Origin: an uncultured Acidobacteriota bacterium
Lineage (GTDB): Bacteria > Acidobacteriota > Blastocatellia > Pyrinomonadales > Pyrinomonadaceae
Reading direction: 5' to 3'
DNA: 64,000 nt
Assembly: GCA_937859595.1 (NCBI GenBank)
Contig: CALMAH010000017.1
Location: forward strand, 1-64,000
Shown here: positions 56,235 to 64,000 of the stretch, one piece after another
Position numbering within the stretch: position 1 is the stretch's first letter
Layout of the letters: each line of letters begins with the position of its first letter
The notes under the pieces: model-generated
Seen by the model: only the letters and a program-made list of their open reading frames with translations
The model's database searches: none
Told to the model about the DNA's origin: nothing
Translations under genes and position numbers: made by a program

Positions 56235-56558
56235 GTGAAGAACATTGGAAGCTTGTTTTTGGTGCTGGTGGTCATGATGGGACTGGTGCTGGCTTGTGGC
56301 GGCGGGGACCCGGTTCCCAAGCAATATCAGGGAAACTGGGTCGGCTCAGATGGCTCAACGATGTATATGCACAGCGACGGTAAGGCCGGATTCAAGATCG
56401 GCGGGAAATCGGTAGAGGGGGGTGGAGCCGAGATCGACGAGGCGAAAGGAACACTGACCATCTCGCTTTTCGGGCTCAGTCAGACGTGGGAGATCGACAG
56501 CGAACCGAACGAGGATGGTGAAATGGTACTCAGCGGTGTTACCTTCCGGAAGCAGTAG
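56235..56558 (+). CDS. small lipoprotein of unknown function
   Basis: A 107-residue protein with a lipobox (LVLAC, Cys21) and Gly-rich start of the mature part. The mature domain (YQGNWVGSDGSTMYMHSDGK) has a small beta-barrel look. GGAGGAG precedes the start. No family recognised. Confidence 0.75.
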   Translation: MKNIGSLFLVLVVMMGLVLACGGGDPVPKQYQGNWVGSDGSTMYMHSDGKAGFKIGGKSVEGGGAEIDEAKGTLTISLFGLSQTWEIDSEPNEDGEMVLSGVTFRKQ

Positions 56559-56569
56559 GCAGGTGAATA

Positions 56570-57070
56570 ATGACAGCGCGGCCGTTCAAGTTCGGCGACA
56601 AATATCGTGAAGGCGTTAGTGTGGTCGCATATCACGAGAGATTCAAGTCAGATTTTGGAAGGCTGAATTACGAATGGATCGAACGTTATTTTGTGGTCGA
56701 ACATCACGACCGTGAGCTTCTGGACCAGCCGTACGAGACCATCATTGAACCGGGTGGTGAGATATTTTTTGCTGTGGCGGGCGGTGAGGCCGTGGGAACC
56801 GCGGCGATGATACCCGAGGGGGACGAGCGCTTTGAGCTGGCGAAAATGGCGGTTTCGCCCGACTGGCAGGGGCGCGGCATCGGGGACATGCTCTTAGAGA
56901 CATGTGTCGGTTTTGCCCGCGAACGGAAGGCTCTGAGCATTGTTTTGCTCTCGAACACGCGGCTAAAGGCGGCCATCGGACTGTATCGCAAACACGGCTT
57001 TCGCGAGACGTTGACAGACTCCCGCTCGCCGTATGAACGCGTAAATATCCGGATGGAACTTGCCTTGTGA
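56570..57070 (+). CDS. GNAT-family acetyltransferase
   Basis: A 166-residue GNAT. AVAGGEAVGTAAMIPEGDE, then AVSPDWQGRGIGDMLLETCV (the Q/R-G-R-G-I-G acetyl-CoA loop), then GLYRKHGFRET. The substrate is unknown. It lies between the lipoprotein and tRNA-Lys. Confidence 0.87.
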   Translation: MTARPFKFGDKYREGVSVVAYHERFKSDFGRLNYEWIERYFVVEHHDRELLDQPYETIIEPGGEIFFAVAGGEAVGTAAMIPEGDERFELAKMAVSPDWQGRGIGDMLLETCVGFARERKALSIVLLSNTRLKAAIGLYRKHGFRETLTDSRSPYERVNIRMELAL

Positions 57071-57144
57071 TCGGCCAATATGTAAAATTTTGAATTTGGC
57101 CGGAGACTTGGCTGGTCGTTTTCCCAGGCAAAACCCGGCATCGT

Positions 57145-57220
57145 GGTCCGATAGCTCAGTTGGTAGAGCAAATGGCTTTTAACCATTGGGTCCCAGGTTC
57201 GAGTCCTGGTCGGATCACCA
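57145..57220 (+). tRNA. tRNA-Lys (anticodon TTT)
   Basis: The acceptor GGTCCGA pairs with TCGGATC (one G-U pair). The anticodon stem AATGG/CCATT encloses the loop CTTTTAA, anticodon TTT. The T-loop is GTTCGAGTC and the CCA is encoded. Confidence 0.96.
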
Positions 57221-57260
57221 TTTCTTTCGCAACGCAGGCCTCGATGGTCTGCGTTTCGCT

Positions 57261-57626
57261 TTACCAGGCGTTCTCAAAATCTTCACTTGTGTATTCGTGG
57301 TTCCGTTCGACGTAACCGGTCTCCTCGGAAGCGGGATCAAGCGAAAACGAAGACTTTCCAAAAGCGCGCGCCATTAGCGCGATTGGAAATAGAACAACGA
57401 AAAAGACGATCGAAAGAAGTATGGTGCCATTTATCGTACCGAGGAATTGCCCAAATTTCATCCAGGACCATACGATCCAATTACGAACAAACGACGAAAG
57501 TAGGCCTATAACACCGATCGCGAACGCTAAAGCGGGAAGAAAGTGAAACTCTACGAAGATCAAGTAGAGGCCCATCAGTCCCATGGTAATGCTGAGCAGC
57601 ACTTCAAAATCTTTGTTCTTATTCAT
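57261..57626 (-). CDS. SxtJ-like membrane protein
   Basis: A 121-residue protein with three to four helices: SITMGLMGLYLIFVEFHF, LPALAFAIGVIGLLSSF, and a third around TINGTILLSIVFFVVLFPIA. It resembles SxtJ-family small membrane proteins that accompany carbamoyltransferases. It is the last gene of the carbamoyltransferase group. The assignment is tentative because the family is short and weakly conserved. Confidence 0.6.
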   Translation of the reverse strand: MNKNKDFEVLLSITMGLMGLYLIFVEFHFLPALAFAIGVIGLLSSFVRNWIVWSWMKFGQFLGTINGTILLSIVFFVVLFPIALMARAFGKSSFSLDPASEETGYVERNHEYTSEDFENAW

Positions 57627-57656
57627 GTCTTTCCATTTTCCTTAACAAAGTAGGTT

Positions 57657-57806
57657 TTAGAAAAGCGTATAGATGAACGGCGAAAGCGCTGAGGAACCGC
57701 CGATCACGATCAGAATACCCAGAATAAGCAGCACAATGATCACAGGCGCCAACCACCACTTTTTTCGACCGGCGATGAACGAGAATAGGTCGCGAATAAG
57801 TTCCAT
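57657..57806 (-). CDS. DUF5989 family small membrane protein
   Basis: A 49-residue protein, MELIRDLFSFIAGRKKWWLA continuing PVIIVLLILGILIVIGGSSA, ending PFIYTLF. One helix flanked by the R-K-K-W-W-L segment matches DUF5989. AAGGAAGT is the RBS. It is often beside carbamoyltransferase and SxtJ genes, which fits this position. Too short for most gene callers. Confidence 0.85.
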   Translation of the reverse strand: MELIRDLFSFIAGRKKWWLAPVIIVLLILGILIVIGGSSALSPFIYTLF

Positions 57807-57913
57807 TTTTTCTTACTTCCTTTTTCTAAATTCAATATTCATAAAGCCAATGCTCGAAAGCGAAAATTGAATAGCGCCACTAAGTCGGTCAATTGGAGCA
57901 CAAATGTGATTAG

Positions 57914-59029
57914 CTAACTGCCAAGTTTAACGTATTCGGAATAATTGCTTTTCAAATACAGTCGAATATCCTTGGCTATCACGCTTGCAACTCGAGCGGC
58001 GCCCGCATTGGTGAAATGGATCGCGTCGTAATAGAATTCGGTACTCTTTGGCATTTCTACGGCAAGGTCAATAACCGTGGTGTTCGTAGCTCTGCCAATT
58101 TCTCTGGTCTGCTGATTATAGAGTTCGAGCGTTCTCCAATACAGCTCGCCATTTGAGCCCGCGGATAATGCGATCTTCTTGAGATCGGCTCCCGTCTCAG
58201 GGTCGACACCAACACCTACAACTGTTGGCTGAGTTAGCAGGATCGGCTCAATTCCGGCCGCCTTGGTGGATTCGATCAGTCGCAGTAATCTGGTCCGAAA
58301 ATCCTTTAGCCATTGGTTATGTTGAGCCAATATCCGATCCATCTCGTCTGTCGAAAGGTCACGTGTGCCAACCCTTGCAAAATCAAGATGTTCGTGTTTG
58401 ACACCAAGACGCCGGGCAGCCTCAGCGCGATGATAATTAAGATAAATGTTGAAGATCTCGCTTTTTTTTAGAACGTTCGCCAGCGGACGATCAATGATAC
58501 TCTCATCGTAGTCAACCAGGTCTTCTCTTCCAACGTCGTTTGCACCAACAAGGTAAAGGATGATCTTGGGTCTTAGCCGAACAAGAAAATCGTCAAGGAG
58601 GATCTGGTGCCCAAACGTAGAATGTCCGTCCAGCCCCGCGTTGTTCAGCCAAACCCTTTCAAAGCTAGATTCAAGGTCTCGCATCAGGACCGCAGACCAG
58701 GTTTTATCATCGGAAAGGTAATAACATTCTGTCGTGCTGCCGCCGACAGTCACGATCGACAGACGATTTTCGAGATCGTTGGGCTTTTCAGGTCCGCGGA
58801 AACCGAGTGAATTTGTAGTTCGGAGTATGTATTTATCGAGACGAGGATTATGATCGTTCTCGATATGGTGAACCCTATTGACCGGAAGCATTATTTTGTC
58901 GCCGCGGAGCCGCGACGCAAATGGATTGTAAAGACGCAGCATCACCTCAAGTGCTAATATGGTGAACAGCACAAGGAAAAGGACGTATCCGATATTTTTT
59001 AGCGATAACAGCTTCCTTACGCGTCTCAT
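57914..59029 (-). CDS. membrane-anchored SGNH hydrolase
   Basis: A 371-residue protein with one N-terminal helix (about 13-30). SGNH blocks: TVGGSTTECYYLSDDKTW with Ser98 (GGS replaces GDS), Gly132 in NNAGLDGHSTFG, Asn164 in LVGANDVG, and Asp335/His338 in DAIHFTNAG. It would act on an acyl or acetyl ester outside the cytoplasmic membrane. It is seven bases downstream of the carbamoyltransferase gene. Confidence 0.85.
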   Translation of the reverse strand: MRRVRKLLSLKNIGYVLFLVLFTILALEVMLRLYNPFASRLRGDKIMLPVNRVHHIENDHNPRLDKYILRTTNSLGFRGPEKPNDLENRLSIVTVGGSTTECYYLSDDKTWSAVLMRDLESSFERVWLNNAGLDGHSTFGHQILLDDFLVRLRPKIILYLVGANDVGREDLVDYDESIIDRPLANVLKKSEIFNIYLNYHRAEAARRLGVKHEHLDFARVGTRDLSTDEMDRILAQHNQWLKDFRTRLLRLIESTKAAGIEPILLTQPTVVGVGVDPETGADLKKIALSAGSNGELYWRTLELYNQQTREIGRATNTTVIDLAVEMPKSTEFYYDAIHFTNAGAARVASVIAKDIRLYLKSNYSEYVKLGS

Positions 59030-59036
59030 TCGACTC

Positions 59037-60899
59037 CTAGTCTAACTGGTATTCCGCCTGCCACTCGTCTGTTTCCTTCCATTCCTGCTGCTGGGTCTTG
59101 TCAAAAAGATAATTGCCAATTACCAGAAAATCCATTTCGGTTCTCATGAAACATCGATAAGCATCTTCGGGTGTGCATACAATAGGCTCGCCACGCACAT
59201 TAAAGCTTGTATTTACGATCACACCATACCCGGTTTTGCGCTGAAATACTTCGATCAATTGCCAATACCTTTCGTTTGTTTCCTTATGAACCGTCTGTAT
59301 TCGAGCTGAAAAATCGATATGTGTGATTGCCGGCAGGTCGGATCGTAAATGATAGAGCTTCTTCTTAAGCGGAAGGTCAGCGTAATTATCCGGCACGGTC
59401 TTCCTGCGTTTGTCTTTCACCTGATGAACAAGGAGCATGTATGGTGAAGACGTCTTCAATGAGAAGTAGTCTTCCTTTACTTCGTCGAGAACAGAAGGAG
59501 CAAACGGCCGAAAGCTTTCACGGTACTTGATCTTCAAGTTTAATTGTCTTTGCATTTCAGGGTTCCTGGCATCACCCAGAATACTTCGATTCCCGAGGGC
59601 CCGTGGGCCAAATTCCATTCGACCCTGGAACCAGCCTACGACCTTGCCATCGGCCAGAACCTCTGCCGTTTTCTCGGCCAACACGGAGAAGCTGTCAAAA
59701 TGCTCAAACACGGCGCGGTACTTCCTGGAAACCTGTCGGATTTCTAGGTCTGAGAACTCCGGGCCCAAATACGCACCATGCATCGAATCATAGCAGCCAG
59801 ACGGAGTTCGTTGATTGTTAAAATAAATGTGATAGGCGGCGAGAGCGGAACCGACCGCGCCTCCAGCGTCCCCTGCCGCAGGCTGGATGTAGATCTCGTC
59901 AAATATCCCTTCATCTTGAAGCTTGCCGTTTGCCACACAGTTGAGAGCCACGCCGCCGGCCATGCAAAGTTTATTTGCACCAGTTAGCCGTTTTGCCTCG
60001 CGTGCCATTAGCACGACGACTTCTTCCGTGACATTCTGGATCGCCAATGCGAGATCACAATATTCTTGGCTCAATTCTGATTCGGGCTGGCGTTTGGGGA
60101 CCCCGAAAAGCTCTAACCATCGGGAGTCGTTAGTCATTCTTAGCCCGGTTGGATAATCAAAATATTCCTGATTCAACCAAACAGAACCGTCATCATATAT
60201 CTTGATCAATTTAGATCTGATGAGATCGATATACTTCCTTACGGCCGCGGAATTAGGCGATCCATACGGAGCTAACCCCATTAGCTTGTATTCGCCCGAA
60301 TTGACCTTGAATCCGCAATAGTAAGTAAAGGCCGAATAAAGCAAACCGAGCGAATGGGGAAATCTCAGCTCCTTGATCGCTGTAATACTGTTGTTCTCAC
60401 CTAGAGAGATCGATGCCGTCGCCCATTCTCCAACCCCGTCAATTGTGAGTATCGCCGCTTTCTCGAACGGTGACACAAAAAACGTACTCGCGGCGTGGGA
60501 AAGGTGATGTTCGGGGAAGAGAAGCTTCAACTTCTTGGCATCGTATGGTCCGATCTCCCGGAGGCCATCCCGGAGCATTTTCTTCAAGAACATTTTTTCC
60601 TTGAGCCAAACGGGAATCGCGGTAAGAAAGGAACGCAGCCCCTTCGGGGCGAAGGAATAATAGGTCTCAAGCAGCCGTTCGAACTTGAGAAAGGGCTTGT
60701 CATAGAATACGACCGCATCTAGGTCGTCGATTGAAAGACCGGCGTATGAGAGGCAAAACCGCGCAGCATTCAGAGGAAACGAGGGATCGTGTTTTTTGCG
60801 GGTAAACCTTTCTTCCTGTGCGGCCGCCAGCACCTCGCCGTCCTGGATCAAGGCACAGGCTGAGTCGTGATAATAGGCGGAGATTCCAAGGATATTCAT
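59037..60899 (-). CDS. carbamoyltransferase (NodU/CmcH family)
   Basis: A 620-residue protein. The Kae1-like N-domain binds carbamoyl-adenylate (start MNILGISAYYHDSACALIQD). The HHLSHA metal motif has His131, His132 and His135, and the C-terminal YrdC-like domain contains EFGPRALGNRSIL near 430-441 and NTSFNVRGEPI. It carbamoylates a hydroxyl on a glycan or secondary metabolite using carbamoyl phosphate. The acceptor is not known. Confidence 0.93.
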   Translation of the reverse strand: MNILGISAYYHDSACALIQDGEVLAAAQEERFTRKKHDPSFPLNAARFCLSYAGLSIDDLDAVVFYDKPFLKFERLLETYYSFAPKGLRSFLTAIPVWLKEKMFLKKMLRDGLREIGPYDAKKLKLLFPEHHLSHAASTFFVSPFEKAAILTIDGVGEWATASISLGENNSITAIKELRFPHSLGLLYSAFTYYCGFKVNSGEYKLMGLAPYGSPNSAAVRKYIDLIRSKLIKIYDDGSVWLNQEYFDYPTGLRMTNDSRWLELFGVPKRQPESELSQEYCDLALAIQNVTEEVVVLMAREAKRLTGANKLCMAGGVALNCVANGKLQDEGIFDEIYIQPAAGDAGGAVGSALAAYHIYFNNQRTPSGCYDSMHGAYLGPEFSDLEIRQVSRKYRAVFEHFDSFSVLAEKTAEVLADGKVVGWFQGRMEFGPRALGNRSILGDARNPEMQRQLNLKIKYRESFRPFAPSVLDEVKEDYFSLKTSSPYMLLVHQVKDKRRKTVPDNYADLPLKKKLYHLRSDLPAITHIDFSARIQTVHKETNERYWQLIEVFQRKTGYGVIVNTSFNVRGEPIVCTPEDAYRCFMRTEMDFLVIGNYLFDKTQQQEWKETDEWQAEYQLD

Positions 60900-61324
60900 A
60901 TGTGTAGGCGGAGACGAGCTCCAAATCGGCGGTTTGCTTTATATGCTGTCAATAGCGAATGCCTGAACTCCCTGGAACCTTATACTTACACAACATTTCG
61001 TTGTTTATTTATCGATTTTCTGCGCCTGCGGCAACAACGGATTATCCGGCAAATCACACTATATTGCAAGCATTTTTTTGCCCACGAATTCTCCCTTCAA
61101 ATCGAACACGAACACCCGCCGATCGACCGGAGGTCAATGACATCTAAGACCGGAATTAGCTAGTCTCTGCGTGTCTATTTTCCAGCCCCGCAACCCGCTC
61201 GAAAACTCCCTTACGGACCATCGTATTTCCGCACGATTGTAAAGGTCGAATCGTGTGTTATTTCCCAATAAGATCTGATGGAAATTCGGTGGCGAAGCAG
61301 GGAGAAAACTGCATTGAACGCGAG
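60900..61324. other. intergenic region, no gene seen
   Basis: This 425-base stretch lies between the polytopic membrane gene and the carbamoyltransferase start. No open frame has an RBS or protein-like composition. It presumably carries the carbamoyltransferase promoter on the minus strand, but no convincing -35/-10 pair is visible. Confidence 0.5.
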
Positions 61325-62887
61325 TTAGCGGAGTTTGTAGATCACATATGTCTTGGTCTCAAAAACCTTTGGGAGATCGTATCTTCCCTGGCTTATAAGA
61401 TAGTCGGCGGAATAACGGTCCTTTATGGAGAGGACCTGGGTCTCGGAGAGAGAATTGAACCTTGCCTCCGCGTCGGAAAAGTCCGTGTCCCGGGCGCTCA
61501 GCTCGGTCGTGCCGGCAAGGTCACCGATCCGTTTCCGCCACTCGCCAAAGCGGTCATAGGTAGGGTAACGAAACGATGCGATGTTTGCCCTCCGCGTGTA
61601 ATACCAAACTTCTATATGGTTCGGTGGTGCTATCACTAAGGCGTCTTCAGGAGTATTCTCGGCTACCCAGCGAAAGGCTGTTTCGACGTCCGAAACCTGC
61701 AATGTCCACGAATCGACAAGTGTATCCAGCCGGGAGGAGGAATAGGAGACCGGGTTCAAAAGGGCGACCAGCACAGCAGCCAGAAGGGCCGCTGAGACGC
61801 GTTTCCACAGGTCTTTGCTCTCTTTGATCACATAAAATGCGGAGAAAAGAAAAAAGATCCCGACTACGACAGGGAAAAGACGCATCGGCTGAAAGCGGAG
61901 CAGAGGATACATCTCAAACCACCTAAAGATAAGGGCGGACGCAAAGACCGCGGCGAGCAGAAGCTGGAACTTGAACAAGAACCTTAGGGCAAACTTTGTA
62001 CTCCGTCCCATAATTGCATAGTTGAAGCCCAACATTGCGGCCAGTATCACAAAATCACGTCGAGAAAAATAGAACGGATCCAGATGCCATGGCACTCGAT
62101 GGATAACCAGGTATCGCCAATCATCGTATGTCGCCGCCCCCCCACCGATCTGGTCGCTAACTATAAAGAGTAGGCCGGGGCTCGCGGCTGCGACGATCGC
62201 AAATCCCGTCACGAATATTTCTCTTGGGGGAACTCGCTCCACCGCAAGAGCAAACATTGCGGCGGGTATCGCCCAAAGCCCGACACCGGGGTGAATACTA
62301 AAGGCGAGCCCCATCAGAACGCCCGCACAAAGGTACTTTTTTGAAGTAAACGCCAATAACGAAAAAAGCAGCAGAGAAGCGGAGGCAGCGCCGGCCTCAA
62401 ATCCGCCGAAGAACCAGACATTGTTCGCGATCGTCTGCCCGTATGCGAGCCAAACGGCGATGGCGGCAGTTACACAGAGGTACCCGTTCGACCATAAACG
62501 GCCCAAAAGGATGAGAGGGACCATGCACCCTACCCACACCAAGACGCGTCCCGCCCAGCCCATCGCCTCGATGGAAAGCACCGATGCGGGCACCGAGAAC
62601 ACAAGGTTGAAAAAACCGTGTTCATATGCCGGACGGCTGAAAGTCCAGTCGTTGGGTAGGAAGCCGGGTTCGAGCCGGAGAAGATAGACGAACTCGTTGC
62701 TGTGGGGGACCTTCTGTCCGAAGAAAAGTGCGACGATCGCAAGCAAGACCAGCAGTGATAAAAGAAACGAGACAGGCTCGGCCCTCAGGAGCGCGAACAT
62801 AGAGTCCGGCTGGACGGTCGCGGGTCCAGACTCGGTGGCCTCCGGCGGATCTTCGTATCCAATTTCTTTTGATCGGTCAGTGTCCAT
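61325..62887 (-). CDS. polytopic membrane protein, glycosyltransferase-like
   Basis: A 520-residue protein started at ATG 62887 (an in-frame ATG at 62935 is possible). About ten helices are followed by a C-terminal soluble domain of about 130 residues (FRWVAENTPEDALVIAPPNH). The layout, a multi-helix protein with a periplasmic C-domain reading AENTPEDALV, resembles GT-C-type transferases and membrane proteins of exopolysaccharide loci. No catalytic motif was identified. Confidence 0.65.
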   Translation of the reverse strand: MDTDRSKEIGYEDPPEATESGPATVQPDSMFALLRAEPVSFLLSLLVLLAIVALFFGQKVPHSNEFVYLLRLEPGFLPNDWTFSRPAYEHGFFNLVFSVPASVLSIEAMGWAGRVLVWVGCMVPLILLGRLWSNGYLCVTAAIAVWLAYGQTIANNVWFFGGFEAGAASASLLLFSLLAFTSKKYLCAGVLMGLAFSIHPGVGLWAIPAAMFALAVERVPPREIFVTGFAIVAAASPGLLFIVSDQIGGGAATYDDWRYLVIHRVPWHLDPFYFSRRDFVILAAMLGFNYAIMGRSTKFALRFLFKFQLLLAAVFASALIFRWFEMYPLLRFQPMRLFPVVVGIFFLFSAFYVIKESKDLWKRVSAALLAAVLVALLNPVSYSSSRLDTLVDSWTLQVSDVETAFRWVAENTPEDALVIAPPNHIEVWYYTRRANIASFRYPTYDRFGEWRKRIGDLAGTTELSARDTDFSDAEARFNSLSETQVLSIKDRYSADYLISQGRYDLPKVFETKTYVIYKLR

Positions 62888-62958
62888 TTTCCGACGTTTT
62901 CCAACCCAATAAAAGACGACTGTGAGGAAAAACAACGTGTAAAGCGTTTTGGAATAGG

Positions 62959-63939
62959 CTAGATGTCGGCGGCGGCCCGGATGGCCAGATCGCGGCCTTT
63001 TGCGTTTTCCGCGTGTTCGCTCATTGGAACAACGGAGAATGACCTCGAGAGCCTCTCAATAATATCCTGCAGCAGATCATTCTTTTCGGGCCAGGACAGG
63101 GCCATGCCGGGGAAGAACCGCAACTCCTCCACGTCTTCTGCTCCGAGGAAATCGAGCGGATGGAGCAAGATCGAAGGTTCGACGCCGGCCAGCCTGCACA
63201 TTCTAAGCGCCGTTCGCCAATAGGCCCTTGCGGCGGACGGGGAAAACGATGCCAAATACATCAGATAGCTGACATGGATCGGTGTTTTCAAACCCGGAAG
63301 CGTGGTAACCGGTACCTCGACCAGGCGACGTACTTCAGTTTCAATAAGATAGGGTTTGAGCGGCCGAAAACCGTCAGAGATCTTTCCGAAGAGCTTCTTT
63401 CTCTGCTCCCGCTCCTCTTTCGTCATCTCTTCAGATTTGAAAAAATAAAATGCTCGGGCGAGCGGGCCTATAAAGGTCGGAAACGTTGATGCATCATAGT
63501 CATAACCCCGCTCCGCGAGTACCTCGATCACAGCCGGCGAGAGGCTGAAACCGGGTCCGCGAAATCCGCGTGTTCGGACGCCGGTGGCTGCCTCTATAGC
63601 TTCTTCGGAGCGTTCAAATTCCTCGATCAACTCATCGCGGGTGTAAAGATGTAGCCATGGCTCGTGATCGAACGAATGATTGGCGACCTCATGGCCCGCC
63701 GCGGGTATTGCGGCGAGAGCCTCACGGTTCTTATGATGGGAGGCGTCCCGGCCGATCACGAAATAGGTTATTTTGAGGCCGAGACGATCGAATAGTGAAA
63801 GAGAGCGGGGCACGGCAATGTCCAGATAGGAGGGATACGTCTCCCATCCCGGTATCTTGCTTGACCTCATATATGCCCACTGGTTGTCCATATCGAGCGA
63901 GAGGCTGGAGATCGGTTTGATATTAGTGCCCATTTTCAT
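62959..63939 (-). CDS. NodB-type polysaccharide deacetylase
   Basis: A 326-residue CE4-type protein. SLSLDMDNQ is the N-terminal aspartate motif, HEVANHSFDHEPW the H-x-x-x-H metal motif, and TRGFRGPGFSLS the R-G-P-G-F catalytic motif. The C-terminal region (about 190-326) is extended, as in exopolysaccharide-locus deacetylases. No signal peptide, so it may act on a cytoplasmic or lipid-linked glycan. Same direction as the membrane gene 71 bp below. Confidence 0.85.
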   Translation of the reverse strand: MKMGTNIKPISSLSLDMDNQWAYMRSSKIPGWETYPSYLDIAVPRSLSLFDRLGLKITYFVIGRDASHHKNREALAAIPAAGHEVANHSFDHEPWLHLYTRDELIEEFERSEEAIEAATGVRTRGFRGPGFSLSPAVIEVLAERGYDYDASTFPTFIGPLARAFYFFKSEEMTKEEREQRKKLFGKISDGFRPLKPYLIETEVRRLVEVPVTTLPGLKTPIHVSYLMYLASFSPSAARAYWRTALRMCRLAGVEPSILLHPLDFLGAEDVEELRFFPGMALSWPEKNDLLQDIIERLSRSFSVVPMSEHAENAKGRDLAIRAAADI

Positions 63940-64000
63940 TTGCGTTTACCGGCGGCCAAGGCACGGAACACGTTAAAACTCAGATATACTCCCAATCACA

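Noticed and set aside
57070..57102. CGGCCAA/TTGGCCG hairpin as terminator
   Set aside because: No U tract follows, and the loop is large (about 16 bases).

Overview
This window looks like chromosome from a mid-GC, diderm, non-fermenting soil-type bacterium, most likely an acidobacterium of the Blastocatellia/Pyrinomonadales type. That placement is an inference. It rests on many secreted proteins with LolA-like or TonB-C folds, sigma-54 promoters in front of type IV pilin genes, a DAP-type MurE, a SpeA plus deoxyhypusine-synthase-like pair, and A/G-rich degenerate intergenic repeats. There is no prophage, CRISPR array, rRNA operon or intact insertion sequence.

Layout. 1-738 is repeat-filled DNA without genes. 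739-12433 is mainly housekeeping: pabB, an amino-acid permease with a coupled PilZ protein, murE, tRNA-Leu, the tig-clpP-clpX protein-quality-control group and a CBS-containing site-2 protease. 12434-14258 is a decayed patch: a transposase tail, a lipoprotein behind a start-less open frame, and several repeat types. 14259-19843 holds an S9 peptidase, a nucleotidyltransferase/small-protein pair, an acid phosphatase and a MATE pump. 19902-24499 is one operon of AHSA1/SRPBCC, VOC, DoxX and SnoaL proteins with an ArsR regulator. A sigma-70 promoter there overlaps two 16-bp direct repeats, which look like the ArsR operator. 24626-36060 has typA, a BON protein, trmL, secreted proteins, an ECF sigma factor with a membrane PDZ partner, and two tandem TonB-C paralogues.

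36068-47473 has two tandem amidohydrolases, a DUF4920 protein, two type IV pilin-like genes (each with a sigma-54 promoter), dusB, and the polyamine pair speA plus a deoxyhypusine synthase homologue that lacks the catalytic lysine. 47748-57220 is housekeeping again (lon, engB, rho, glgA, purA, acetyltransferases, tRNA-Lys). It is interrupted between rho and glgA by a broken four-helix-bundle (S23-type) gene flanked by inverted A/G-rich repeats. 57261-63939 is a cell-surface or secreted-metabolite locus on the minus strand: polysaccharide deacetylase, polytopic membrane protein, carbamoyltransferase, membrane SGNH hydrolase, a 49-residue DUF5989 protein and an SxtJ-like membrane protein.

The strongest candidates for undescribed biology are the lysine-less deoxyhypusine synthase homologue next to speA, the carbamoyltransferase/SGNH/DUF5989/SxtJ cassette, the ArsR-controlled multi-AHSA1 operon, and the dispersed A/G-rich repeat family that brackets decayed genes.
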